Assembly (NCBI RefSeq): GCF_009745975.1
Contig: NZ_WHOL01000085.1
Coordinates: 9,110-44,480, forward strand
Length of the DNA stretch: 35,371 nucleotides
Direction: 5' to 3'
Origin: Actinokineospora pegani
GTDB lineage: Bacteria; Actinomycetota; Actinomycetes; Mycobacteriales; Pseudonocardiaceae
The position numbers were made by a program, and so were the translations under genes. The first letter of the stretch is position 1; each line of letters opens with the position of its first letter. Below are positions 16,406 to 24,520 of the stretch, piece by piece. Below the pieces are notes generated by a model. It was not told the DNA's origin, searched no databases, and saw only the letters and a list, made by a program, of their open reading frames with translations.

Positions 16406-16421
16406 CCGATCAACGCGTAGG

Positions 16422-16455
16422 GGGTGTGCCCCACGGTGGACCGTGGGGCACACCC
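16422..16455. terminator. Strong hairpin after the winged-helix gene
   Basis: GGGTGTGCCCCACGG (16422-16436) pairs perfectly with CCGTGGGGCACACCC (16441-16455) around a TGGA loop. The 15-bp GC-rich stem begins 16 bp after the stop of the winged-helix gene. There is no T-run, which is common for actinobacterial terminators. It probably ends the plus-strand transcript. Confidence 0.75.
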
Positions 16456-16496
16456 GCTATCGGCTTGCCGGTCCCGCGTTCGGCGCAACAGCACGA

Positions 16497-16539
16497 ACGG
16501 CCATGACCCCGGCAGCGGTGCTGCCGGGGTCATGGCCGT
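16497..16539. terminator. Second strong hairpin between convergent genes
   Basis: A 19-bp perfect stem runs 16497-16515 against 16521-16539 (the arms begin ACGGCCATGACCCC and end GGGGTCATGGCCGT) around a CGGTG loop. It starts 42 bp after the first hairpin and ends 5 bp before the stop of the minus-strand cysteine-rich gene. It fits a terminator for the minus-strand AAA/vWA operon, and the pair together insulate the convergent units. Confidence 0.75.
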
Positions 16540-16544
16540 GTCGG

Positions 16545-16892
16545 TCAGGGTGTTGCCGGTGCCGTCCAACGGTGGTTCTGGGCGTCCCATACGCCGTGGG
16601 TGTACAGCCTTAGCATGTCCGGGAAGCCGGGCCCGATCATCCATCCGAGACGTTCGCAATCCTGGTGGCCGGGTGACCAACCGGTCCACGCGTCGCGTCC
16701 ACAGTCGTGATCGAGATCGCACATCAACCGTTGCCGACCAGTCACCAGGCATTGGGCGACATCACACCCGCCGTCATACTCATCGTATTCGTGTTCGCCA
16801 CCAACCCCCACGTCACAGTCGGGGCATCGGTCGCGGAAGTCCATCAGCGTGAGCGGTTGCGGCGGGGGTGGGTTCGGTTCGTCAGGCGTCAC
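16545..16892 (-). CDS. Small cysteine-rich hypothetical protein
   Basis: A protein of 115 residues with a GTG start at 16892, preceded by a purine-rich GGGGAA. The first roughly 16 residues are Pro-rich. The rest holds about seven cysteines, starting with a CPDC pair, then GGCDVAQC, LMCDLDHDC and HQDC, together with several His, Trp and Asp residues. Paired Cys/His residues suggest zinc binding. An acidic stretch (EHEYDEYDGG) lies between the first pairs. No named family is recognised. It is the last gene of the operon with the AAA ATPase and vWA protein, 46 bp after the vWA stop, and reads into the 16497-16539 hairpin. Confidence 0.62.
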   Translation of the reverse strand: MTPDEPNPPPPQPLTLMDFRDRCPDCDVGVGGEHEYDEYDGGCDVAQCLVTGRQRLMCDLDHDCGRDAWTGWSPGHQDCERLGWMIGPGFPDMLRLYTHGVWDAQNHRWTAPATP

Positions 16893-16938
16893 GTCGGTTC
16901 CCCAATCTGTCCGGTGATGTTTGCGGGCTGCCCATGGA

Positions 16939-18699
16939 CTAGCGGGCGGTGGCGCGCAGCGCGGCGGTAGCGGCGCGCCCGATGGCTTGGGCGGTGTTGG
17001 TGGGGTCGCTCAACTGGTGGACCGTCGCACCGCGCATGGGGTTGTCGGTGGGGTCGGTGGTCAGCCACAGGATCGCGCACCCTGCCGCACGCAACCGGTC
17101 GAGTTGCTTTTGCCCGGCGTCGGTTTCGCTGCCGAGATAGTGCCCATCTGAAACGATGACCAGCAGGCGCGCGGCACCGGGTTGGGATAGCCCGAGTGCG
17201 CCGTCCAGCGCTGCGGCGGCAGTGGCGACGTCGTGTGCGCCGTCGTTTGCGGCGAACTCGGTCACCTGATGGGGCACGGTTCCGGGGTGGGTGACCGGTC
17301 GGACTTGTGCGCCGTAGATGACGGTGGCGGTGGTAACGGGCACGCTGGCACGATGTCCGGCGTATGCCAGGATCCACGCGGTGGATGCGACCGGCCCACT
17401 CAGGTACCCCATTGATCCGGACACGTCGCACGCCACACCCAACCGCAGCGGCGGGGCTGGCGCGGTGTGCCGGGTAATCCGGGCGAAGGGTTCGGCCGTG
17501 ACCATGGCACCGGCGGCCCGTTGCGCGTCTGCGGCGAGTGCGCCGCGCATCCGCAGCCGCCCGGGTGGCACCGGTGACGTCGACTTGACCGCCACCCGGT
17601 CGCGGACCCCGGCGGTGGACAGCGCGCGCGCAAGCACTTGGGCGGCGGCGTATTCATCGGGTGTGGGCTTGCGCTTACCCGTGATCGTGGTTCCCCCTTG
17701 ACCGTGGGGACTTAGATGCGCGCCCGAGAAAACTGTCCGTGCGGTGGCGCGGTTGGCCGCGTCGGCGGCGTCACTCGCTGCCCGTTGTGCTGCCGCCGCA
17801 TCGGCGGGGTCCTGTGGCGGCGGATCGTCCGCGACCGCTTGGGCGACGTTCGCCAGGGCTTCCCCGATGGCTTGCGTCAACACCGACGGCGGGGGTGGAC
17901 CCCCGGACCCGTTCGGCTGTCCCGGGTCCCCGGAAGTGCCCGCATCGGGGTCGTCCGGATCGATGCCAACCGCCTGACACCAGCGTTGCCCTAGGTCGAT
18001 CATCGCGTCGACGTCGTCGTCAGCGGTGCGCAGCGCTTCCCGCCACAGGTCGCACAAGTCGTTCAGTAGGTCCGCGCCGAGAACGCTTTCGACCACCCGC
18101 GCGACCGGTTCGGTTTCGGCGGCGGTCAGGATGCCGCTGTCCACCCGTGCCAACAACAACGCGGCGGTCTGGGCGGCATCTACTTTGGTCATCTGCGGTG
18201 CGCGGGCGGGGTCGGTGGCGTCGGTGTCTGCGAGAATCAACTGTGTCGCGGACGCGCGCAACCAGTGCCGGTCATCGGGGCGGCGGCGAATCTGGGCGGC
18301 TTCCATGCGTGGTTCTTCCAGCAACAACGCCGCTTGGACCACACCGGGTGGCGTGTTGTCGGGGGGTTCCCACGCAGTGTGCTTGGCATGTCCGCACTCG
18401 TGGGTGAGCAACCCCCAAACGATCTCGTAGCGGGCGCGGTCGGCTAGCTTGGCGGGATCCACGGTGGCCGGATCAACGCCTAGGTGCTTCCCATCGACTT
18501 CGATCAGTGCGCGGGCGGGGAAGAAACACGCCGGGGCACCACCACCCGCGCCGGGTGCGATCGTGACCAACAGGTCGTCGCGATCGGCGATGATCTCGAC
18601 TTCATCGGCGAGTGCCGCCGACAGCGTGAGCCAACCGGGGCGGGCGGGGAACACTGCCGCACCGGTCGCGTTCGGGTCGGCTACTAGGTGGGTCGTCAT
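16939..18699 (-). CDS. vWA-domain protein with an HExxH metallopeptidase-like domain
   Basis: A protein of 586 residues starting at an ATG preceded by AAAGGA. The N-terminal third has the zinc-protease motif HECGH at residues 100-104. A downstream LLEEPRMEA, with Glu near 128-129, could provide the third zinc ligand of a gluzincin. A Pro/Gly/Asp-rich linker (about 245-335) follows. A C-terminal von Willebrand A domain carries the MIDAS motif DVSGSM at 425-430 and a later VIVSDGHYLGS. This resembles the putative-metallopeptidase plus vWA architecture (DUF2201-like or CobT-like) that is encoded next to MoxR AAA ATPases. The ATPase gene lies 27 bp upstream in the same operon. The pair likely acts as a chaperone-like machine remodelling a target; the target is unknown. 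Confidence 0.85.
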   Translation of the reverse strand: MTTHLVADPNATGAAVFPARPGWLTLSAALADEVEIIADRDDLLVTIAPGAGGGAPACFFPARALIEVDGKHLGVDPATVDPAKLADRARYEIVWGLLTHECGHAKHTAWEPPDNTPPGVVQAALLLEEPRMEAAQIRRRPDDRHWLRASATQLILADTDATDPARAPQMTKVDAAQTAALLLARVDSGILTAAETEPVARVVESVLGADLLNDLCDLWREALRTADDDVDAMIDLGQRWCQAVGIDPDDPDAGTSGDPGQPNGSGGPPPPSVLTQAIGEALANVAQAVADDPPPQDPADAAAAQRAASDAADAANRATARTVFSGAHLSPHGQGGTTITGKRKPTPDEYAAAQVLARALSTAGVRDRVAVKSTSPVPPGRLRMRGALAADAQRAAGAMVTAEPFARITRHTAPAPPLRLGVACDVSGSMGYLSGPVASTAWILAYAGHRASVPVTTATVIYGAQVRPVTHPGTVPHQVTEFAANDGAHDVATAAAALDGALGLSQPGAARLLVIVSDGHYLGSETDAGQKQLDRLRAAGCAILWLTTDPTDNPMRGATVHQLSDPTNTAQAIGRAATAALRATAR

Positions 18700-18726
18700 C
18701 GGTCATGTCCTTTCGGGTGGCGGTTG

Positions 18727-19893
18727 TCAGATGCGCGCGCCGAGCGCAAGCGGTTGCACGGTCGTGCCGAACACGGACTTGACGGTTGCGGCGACCACTT
18801 CCCGATCTTCTTCCGGCGCGACGCCCACCAGGTTTCCGGCGGCGGCTTCCGCACCCAGAACGCCCGCGATCTTCTGGTAGGCGATCAGTTCGCGCAGTTG
18901 TGGTGCCCATCCGATTTCGCCCCGCGCTTGACGGGTGGCCAGGTTGCGCGCGACTTTGACCGCCCGCTTGTCGATCTTGAGTTGCGCGGCTAGGTCGTAG
19001 TCCGTGGACACGTGGACTTGCAGGGCGAACCGTGATGACAGCGCATCGGTCAGGATCGCGCCGTGCACCCCCGGGTTATGGCCGGCCACGACGTAGAACC
19101 CCGGCGCGGCGTCGACAACTTCCCCGGCGTTGGCTTTGACGATGATTTGACGCCGTCCGTCCATGGCGGGGTAGACGACCGCCAACACGGTCGGCGGGAT
19201 CAACGTGGCATCGTCGATGAACAGCGGCACGCCGTCGCGCATGGCGCGCACTAGTGGACCGTGCACGAACACGTAACGGCCATCGTCTGTCTGCGTGTAC
19301 TCGCCCACGAAGTCAGCGACTGTGGTGTCACCGTCGCCCTGGACCGTCAGCATGTCGGGGAATGCCGCTTCCACAACGGATGTTTTGCCCGTGCCGGGTG
19401 GTCCGTACATCAGCGCGGCGACACCGGCATCGCGCAATCGTTGCAACGCGGTCACGTCCGGCATGCCGGACAACGTCCGGGGGTGGTAGTCCATGCCGTT
19501 CGGGCGTTTGACCGGACCGGTGACGGTGACCGCCGATCCGGTCGGGGGTGCGCTTGACCCGGGTGGCGCGGGGTTGGCGGCAGGGGGCGCGGGGGCGGTC
19601 GCGCGTGGGGTCGGCGGCGGGGCGGGGGTGATCACCGATGCGGCGGCGTTCGCTGTCGTCGCGGTCGCGGTGTAGGTCAGCGGCGCGGTGGACACCGTCG
19701 CGGCTTCCCCCCGGTCCTGCAACGTCTGGCATGCGTTGCCGACCGCACCCGACGACCTGTTCAGGATGTGCGCGATGCCGCGCGGGGTCATGCCTGTGCC
19801 CGTGTTGTCGGCTAGCACCTTGGCCACCATGGCGCGTAGTTCGCCTGACCGAAGTCGGGATGGCGTGACTGCGGGCGGCATGGGCGTGGTCAT
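18727..19893 (-). CDS. MoxR/CobS-type AAA ATPase with an N-terminal winged helix
   Basis: A protein of 388 residues. The ATG at 19893 is chosen because GGAAGGAACGCGCG precedes it; the open frame continues upstream without support. Residues about 10-60 form a winged helix (ELRAMVAKVLADN, then ILNRSSGAVGNACQTL) resembling the C-terminal domain of the protein at 15797-16405. A Pro/Ala-rich linker follows. The AAA module has Walker A GPPGTGKTS, and Walker B in LFIDDAT, where Asp takes the place of the usual catalytic Glu. VVAGHNPG supplies the sensor 1 Asn and DALSSRF a likely arginine-finger region. Such ATPases work with vWA partners in CobS/CobT- and MoxR-type systems. The N-terminal DNA-binding-like domain suggests recruitment to DNA or to the small regulator. 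First gene of the operon. Confidence 0.87.
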   Translation of the reverse strand: MTTPMPPAVTPSRLRSGELRAMVAKVLADNTGTGMTPRGIAHILNRSSGAVGNACQTLQDRGEAATVSTAPLTYTATATTANAAASVITPAPPPTPRATAPAPPAANPAPPGSSAPPTGSAVTVTGPVKRPNGMDYHPRTLSGMPDVTALQRLRDAGVAALMYGPPGTGKTSVVEAAFPDMLTVQGDGDTTVADFVGEYTQTDDGRYVFVHGPLVRAMRDGVPLFIDDATLIPPTVLAVVYPAMDGRRQIIVKANAGEVVDAAPGFYVVAGHNPGVHGAILTDALSSRFALQVHVSTDYDLAAQLKIDKRAVKVARNLATRQARGEIGWAPQLRELIAYQKIAGVLGAEAAAGNLVGVAPEEDREVVAATVKSVFGTTVQPLALGARI

Positions 19894-20604
19894 CGCGCGT
19901 TCCTTCCGGATGTGCGGGTTTCCGCATTTCGATATGACTAGCGCCGGGTGTGCTATCCGTTGGCTTTCCGGTTCCCCTGGCGACAAATCAATTATTACTC
20001 TACGCCGCACGTCGCGCAATACTTTCGGCAGCTGATTTTCAAGACTCTTTAGGGCGATTCGGATTGGTCAATTCTAGAAACGGCAAAGAAATCACGAATT
20101 GCACAGACCGAGAATGGCAAAGAATCCCAAGGCGGGTAATCGAAAGGTGAGACACGAACAAGGCGGGAGTTGGCCACCCAGACTGGACCACAGGGAAAGG
20201 GCTTGAGAGCCAGCAGGCCACACGAGCCCGCCCGATGTGTTCACCGGCTTGTGGCCAAGCGAGTCTGGGATACCAGCGGATCCCTCTCCGCCTGCCCTGA
20301 CCTGCGTCTCTACTGGACCGCAGAGGTGGTGGTCTAACCGGACCCCCGAGTGGACCCCCAGTTGGATCCCCCATCGGAACCCCCGACGGAGGGGGCTGAC
20401 TCCGCATCGGCAGCGGGCGGACCGTCCCTGACCGTAGAGATGGGCAGACAACTTCAGTCGCCAATCCGACGCGCAAGCAAACAAGTCTTTCACCACCACG
20501 AGAACGCATCCAGACGGCATCACAACCCTGGGTTTCACGATAGCATCGTGCGACAGATTCAAACCAGTTCGATCGAACGACGCACGAGTCTTTCCAGAAG
20601 ACTC
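19894..20604. other. 711-bp region without a supported gene
   Basis: This stretch separates two minus-strand operons. The part at about 19950-20150 is visibly richer in A and T than the rest of the window, and GGCAAAGAA occurs twice (20082-20090 and 20116-20124). ACTGGACC also recurs (near 20180 and 20311), and the 12-bp tandem repeats lie at 20340-20387. Long frames are open on both strands, but their composition (scattered Cys and Trp, Gly/Pro runs across the repeats) does not look protein-like. It probably holds the promoter of the AAA ATPase operon near 19900-20000. It could also hold a plasmid-type site such as an origin or a transfer locus; this is not proven. Confidence 0.5.
20340..20387. 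repeat. Four tandem 12-bp GGAyCCCC repeats
   Basis: The units are GGACCCCCGAGT (20340-20351), GGACCCCCAGTT (20352-20363), GGATCCCCCATC (20364-20375) and GGAACCCCCGAC (20376-20387), followed by a partial GGA. The shared core is GGA-N-CCCC with variable last positions, head to tail with no gaps. A period of 12 bp is near one helical turn. Such arrays can be iterons, transfer-locus protein sites or operator arrays. Confidence 0.65.
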
Positions 20605-22938
20605 TCACTGCGATTTGAGTTGATTGGCGGCGTCACGGCGACGGCGCAACTGGGCGACCAAGGCAAGGGACTCAGGAGAGGGCGAATCGCCGATCTCGGC
20701 GAGACTGGCTTTCAGGAGGGCAAGCGTGCGAGGGATGGCATCCGCCTGGCCCACCCGGTCCTGCAATCGGATGATGTCGCGGTACACGAACTCGTTGTGC
20801 GGGTCGAACGACCGCGCGATCTCGAGCAGGTCGAGCGTCTGCTGGGGGTCGTGATCGACCAGTGCGCGAGCGAGCGCCGCCACCGCGTCGACGGCGTCGC
20901 GGCGCGCGGCCTCACGTGCGGTCTCGATCCACTCGGTGCTCATGCCGTCGGCCAGTGGCCCCGTGTAGGCGTTGACGATGTCGCGGTAGGCATGGGCCCG
21001 TTCCTGGTCACTCATGGCCGCGCGTCGACTGGCCACGGCAGCGGCAAAGCGGTGGTAGTCGACTTCGACCAGGTCTGGGTCCAGCTGAAAACGTCCGTCG
21101 CCCGTGAGGACCGCGTTCGCCAGGCTGTCGCCGACCGCCAACGTCAATGCGCGGCGCAGCCTGCTCACACCGGTGTTCAGCGCGTTGGTCGTGCGCTCCG
21201 GCGGGCTGGTCGGCCACAGCGCCGCGATCAGCGCCTCACGGCTCGCTCCTTCGGGATGCAGGGCGAGGAAGAGCAGCAGTTCGCGGGCGCGGGGTTGCAG
21301 TGTGGAGGTGATCTCCTGTTCGCCTTGGTCATGTCGCCACCACACCCGCAGGTGCCCGAGCAGAGTGATCCGCAACCCCGCCTTAGCGGCCCTGTTCGTG
21401 CCGGTCTCGACTGGCGGTTCTTCTGCATGGACCTCGGGCTCGGGGGATGCGCGAAGCAGGTCCTCGAGGTCGACGTCGGAACGGACGAGTGATGTACCGC
21501 GCAGAGGTTCTCCCTCACCGGGGGTGGTGGTGGAGACGGCACCGTCGTTCCCCACGTAGGCGGTCACTCCACCCGGCCAATGCCCGATAACGACCACGGT
21601 CAGACCTAGTGGCGAACCGCGCTGCAGGAGTTCGCGCAAACGCGTGTCACCGGCTCCGGGTGTCTTCGCCACGAGCAGGAGTGGCGGCCAACCAGTTGAG
21701 GGTTCCACCTCGTCGGTCCGCGACCGAAGCTCTGCGGCCACGAGTTGCAGTGCCGCGTCAAGATCCGTGACGACCTGGATGTTGAGCCGCGCGACATCCA
21801 GGTCGAACACCGGCGCGGCAGTAGCAGTGACGAGCACGCGGGCGTGGATTCGTGCGGCGGGCGAGCTGCGGGTCAGAAGGGCCGCCAGAAGCGTGTGGAC
21901 CGCGCTGGCAGTTCCATCGCCGATCAGACCCAGGCCGTGGCCAGCGGCCAGGGCCAAGGCGGTGTCGACGCCGTCGATCCGAGGTGCGGGTGGACTCTGC
22001 TCGGCCGGTGGGTCGATGCGTAGGAGTGCGTAGACCCTCAGCGCCCCGGCGGGTGGGTGGTGCTCTCTGCGGTTGCGCTGGCGGCGAGCCAGCACCATGC
22101 CAGCGCTGGCGGCGGCGACCAGCCCCACGCCGACCAGCTCCGGCGCCCAATCGAGAACTCCCGCTGAGGGAGCTACCGCAGGCGAGTCGTTCGAGAGGGG
22201 TGGCTGCGGAACCGGGGTGACAGCGCTCGGCAAGTCGACGGGTGGCTGGATCGTGGGTGCACGCGGCGGCGGCGCGAGCGGTTCCACGATGGGGGCGTCG
22301 ACCGGGAGAGCGAACGTCTGACCCGGGAAGATCAAGTCGGGGCGGGTGAGGGTGCCGTGGGGTTGTGGCTTGTCGCGGTTGAGCTCGAACACCTCGGTCC
22401 AACGCTTGCCGTCCCCCAACGTGCGCGCGGCGATACGCCACAGCGAGTCGTGGGCACCTGTGACGGGGTCGGGGGGCCGCACTACGGCGAGAGGAGTGTC
22501 CGGCGGCCGTACTGGCGGGGCGGTGGCTGCCTGAGTGGTCGCGGCGGGGGTCGCGCCTCCGACGCGCTGTCCGAGCAGCGAGATGACGAAGGCTCCGACG
22601 AACGCGGCCATGATGCGGTGGATCGGTCCTGTCCGCTGGCGGTCGATCACCACCGCGTGCCGGACGACATCGGACAGGCACCGGACGAGCTCGGTGACGA
22701 TCAGCGCCCATGTCACCCAGCCCGCGCAGGTGAGCAGGTCGATCACAACGCCGGAGGTCATTGGGTCGCGCAGCGTGGTCTGAATCTCGACCAGGTCGGG
22801 CACGTGGTCGGGCAGCGGCCAACCGATGCGTGTCAGCAGCCAAGGCGGGCCGCCGACAACACCGACGAGGACGGCGGCAGCTGGCCCGCCGCGGAGCGGC
22901 CTTGCCAGGGCGCCGTGCTGTCTAGCGCGCGATGTCAC
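20605..22938 (-). CDS. Membrane LysM-BTAD transcriptional regulator of the Tad locus
   Basis: A protein of 777 residues. The N-terminal 130 residues hold two or three membrane helices (TCAGWVTWALIVTELV, IMAAFVGAFVISLLG). A LysM-like segment follows at about 160-215 (GAHDSLWRIAARTLGDGKRW to PGQTFALP), then a Pro-rich linker and another membrane helix near 255 (LVGVGLVAAASAGMVL). The C-terminal third has a winged helix (EALIAALWP, LNTGVSRLRRAL) and a bacterial transcriptional activation domain, the SARP/BTAD arrangement. Membrane-bound LysM-BTAD proteins commonly accompany actinobacterial Tad pilus genes and may sense the envelope. Its start overlaps the small upstream gene's stop by 4 bp, so it is at the end of the pilus operon. 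Confidence 0.85.
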   Translation of the reverse strand: MTSRARQHGALARPLRGGPAAAVLVGVVGGPPWLLTRIGWPLPDHVPDLVEIQTTLRDPMTSGVVIDLLTCAGWVTWALIVTELVRCLSDVVRHAVVIDRQRTGPIHRIMAAFVGAFVISLLGQRVGGATPAATTQAATAPPVRPPDTPLAVVRPPDPVTGAHDSLWRIAARTLGDGKRWTEVFELNRDKPQPHGTLTRPDLIFPGQTFALPVDAPIVEPLAPPPRAPTIQPPVDLPSAVTPVPQPPLSNDSPAVAPSAGVLDWAPELVGVGLVAAASAGMVLARRQRNRREHHPPAGALRVYALLRIDPPAEQSPPAPRIDGVDTALALAAGHGLGLIGDGTASAVHTLLAALLTRSSPAARIHARVLVTATAAPVFDLDVARLNIQVVTDLDAALQLVAAELRSRTDEVEPSTGWPPLLLVAKTPGAGDTRLRELLQRGSPLGLTVVVIGHWPGGVTAYVGNDGAVSTTTPGEGEPLRGTSLVRSDVDLEDLLRASPEPEVHAEEPPVETGTNRAAKAGLRITLLGHLRVWWRHDQGEQEITSTLQPRARELLLFLALHPEGASREALIAALWPTSPPERTTNALNTGVSRLRRALTLAVGDSLANAVLTGDGRFQLDPDLVEVDYHRFAAAVASRRAAMSDQERAHAYRDIVNAYTGPLADGMSTEWIETAREAARRDAVDAVAALARALVDHDPQQTLDLLEIARSFDPHNEFVYRDIIRLQDRVGQADAIPRTLALLKASLAEIGDSPSPESLALVAQLRRRRDAANQLKSQ

Positions 22939-23279
22939 GGCACGCGATCAGCGGGTGGGCCTTCCGCTTCGGCCGCTGGACTCGAGGCGGGAGGGACTGC
23001 GGACTTCCTACGTCGCCGCGTCGGCTTGCGGTCGCCTCGCCACTGGCTCAGGTCGGCGGCCTTCACATCGATGAATTCGGCCAGCTCGTCCACGGTGATG
23101 ACGTCCTGGGCGTCGTCGAGGACGCTGGCGAGGGTCTGGTCGCACTCGCGGAGCTGCTCGACGAGGGTGGTACGGCGCTGGACGAGCTGACCGGCCTGCT
23201 GAGCCGCGGCTGCCCGGCGGGCGCTGCGCTTGTTGTCGTTCTCCTGCACCCGCTGGCGGATCTCATCGGAGGTGACCAT
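22935..23279 (-). CDS. Small coiled-coil protein of the Tad operon
   Basis: A protein of 114 residues, ATG at 23279 with AGGCAGGAC upstream. Residues about 5-60 form a charged, Gln/Arg/Ala-rich helix (IRQRVQENDNKRSARRA, LVEQLRECDQTLASVL) likely to be a coiled coil. ITVDELAEFIDVKAADLSQW then resembles a helix-turn-helix, followed by a basic KPTRRRRKS tract. It may be a small DNA-binding or scaffold protein. It is not recognised as a named family. It lies between the TadG-like gene and the BTAD regulator and overlaps the latter by 4 bp. Confidence 0.65.
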   Translation of the reverse strand: MVTSDEIRQRVQENDNKRSARRAAAAQQAGQLVQRRTTLVEQLRECDQTLASVLDDAQDVITVDELAEFIDVKAADLSQWRGDRKPTRRRRKSAVPPASSPAAEAEGPPADRVP

Positions 23280-23305
23280 GTCCTGCCTTTCTGCTGGGTC
23301 GCCGT

Positions 23306-23707
23306 TCAGCCTTGGCGAGGTTGCGCTGTGGCCTCGCCGTGCACGTGGAGGGAGCTGATCCCGACGAGGCCGAGCAGTTGCGTGGGGTGGGTCGCTGTGA
23401 CGACGACGGTGACGCCGCCGCTGGTGGCGGTCGCGGTGCCGGTGAGCCCCTCGGTGGCGAGGTAGGTGCGGGCCGCGGCCACGGCGTCGGCTGGGACGAG
23501 GTGGAGGGTGCCAGTCGCCCGGAATCCGGCGAGGTCGAGTTTCTGGGCGCCTGCGCGTGCGGCGGCCTCGGCTTGGCCGTTGGCGCGCACCGTCGCGGCC
23601 AAGGCGAGGCCGCCGTCGAGGACGAGTCCGGTCACGACGAGCAGGGCGGCGGTGAGCGCGGTGACAAAGGCCGTCACGCTGCCGCGGTCGTTTGCGAGTT
23701 GCGTCAT
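23306..23707 (-). CDS. TadG-like pseudopilin-type protein
   Basis: A protein of 133 residues. The N-terminus DRGSVTAFVTALTAALLVVTGLVLDGG is a short charged leader followed by one hydrophobic helix, as in TadE/TadG-related actinobacterial pilus-associated proteins. The Glu at position +5 typical of TadE is replaced by a hydrophobic residue, so processing by prepilin peptidase is less certain. The remainder is Ala/Thr-rich with beta character. Its ATG overlaps the stop of the TadE-like gene upstream (ATGA). Confidence 0.7.
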   Translation of the reverse strand: MTQLANDRGSVTAFVTALTAALLVVTGLVLDGGLALAATVRANGQAEAAARAGAQKLDLAGFRATGTLHLVPADAVAAARTYLATEGLTGTATATSGGVTVVVTATHPTQLLGLVGISSLHVHGEATAQPRQG

Positions 23708-24108
23708 CCGTCCTCCCCGTGAGTGGCTCGCCAGGTGTCGATCGGTTCGACCGCTCGGGAGTACAAGCGTTTGCGGCCGAGCGGGCCGGTCAGGTCGACC
23801 TCGCAGGAGACAGTGACGGTGACGGTCCCACCGGGACGGAACCGGCCGACGTCGAGGGAGACGCGCAGACCAGCGCAGGCCGCGTCCACTGCGTCGGCCG
23901 CTGCCGCTTGGGCTGCGGCTTCGGCGGCATGGTGGGTGCGTTGGATGCTGGCGGCCCGTGCGGCTTGGTGGGCGACGTCGTCGAGTTGGATGCGGGCTTG
24001 GGCGCCTCGTGCGGTGACGACGCCTGCCAGGACCAGGATTACGATCAGGATGGGCGCGACCAGGGTGGCCTCGACCGAGGCTGACCCGCGCTCGTCGTGC
24101 TCGACCAC
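23704..24108 (-). CDS. TadE-like pseudopilin
   Basis: A protein of 134 residues with a GTG start at 24108, four bases after the preceding gene's stop. The leader ends in ERG, followed by SASVEATLVAPILIVILVL. Cleavage after Gly would place Glu at +5, as in TadE/F pseudopilins processed by the A24 prepilin peptidase. A second TadE-like gene lies directly upstream. The C-terminal half has beta-rich sequence with one Cys pair. It probably acts as a minor pilin or assembly factor at the membrane. Confidence 0.78.
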   Translation of the reverse strand: MVEHDERGSASVEATLVAPILIVILVLAGVVTARGAQARIQLDDVAHQAARAASIQRTHHAAEAAAQAAAADAVDAACAGLRVSLDVGRFRPGGTVTVTVSCEVDLTGPLGRKRLYSRAVEPIDTWRATHGEDG

Positions 24109-24112
24109 GGTG

Positions 24113-24520
24113 TCACCCGCCCGCGACGCCGGGGGCGATCATCTCGACCGCTCCCCTCGCCTCTGCGCGTACGGAGAGCTCGATCAACGGGATGACCGGC
24201 ACAACCGCGCCCAAGACCCGCACCGCCGCGGTGTCGGCTGCGCGGTCGGCTTCGACGGTGTCCACGCGCAGCGGCCCTGCGCCCAGTCGGTCAAGCAGTC
24301 GGCGCGCGCTGGCTTCGCCTGCGGCCGGGGTGCCGCCGTGGACGCGTACCGAGGCGAGGCCCTGTGATGCCGCTGCCTGTGCGACGTGGTTGGCGTGCGC
24401 CCACAGTGCGGCTTGGACGATGAGCAGGATCAGCGTCAGCACCAAGGGGACGACGATGACCAACTCAACGGTCACAGCGCCTCGTTCGCGGTCGTCGACC
24501 TGGTCAGAAGGTGATTCCAT
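24113..24520 (-). CDS. TadE-like pseudopilin
   Basis: A protein of 135 residues. The leader DDRERG is followed by AVTVELVIVVPLVLTLILLI; Gly at the cleavage point and Glu at +5 match the TadE-type pseudopilin signal. The start overlaps the end of the Flp-like gene by 17 bp, so the two are translationally coupled. Together with the next gene it likely forms a pair of minor pilins, as TadE and TadF do in Tad systems. Confidence 0.8.
   Translation of the reverse strand: MESPSDQVDDRERGAVTVELVIVVPLVLTLILLIVQAALWAHANHVAQAAASQGLASVRVHGGTPAAGEASARRLLDRLGAGPLRVDTVEADRAADTAAVRVLGAVVPVIPLIELSVRAEARGAVEMIAPGVAGG

Noticed and set aside
20039-20608. 189-residue minus-strand frame
   Set aside because: Scattered Cys and Trp, low-complexity Gly/Pro over the 12-bp repeats, no ribosome site and an A/T-richer base composition argue against a gene.
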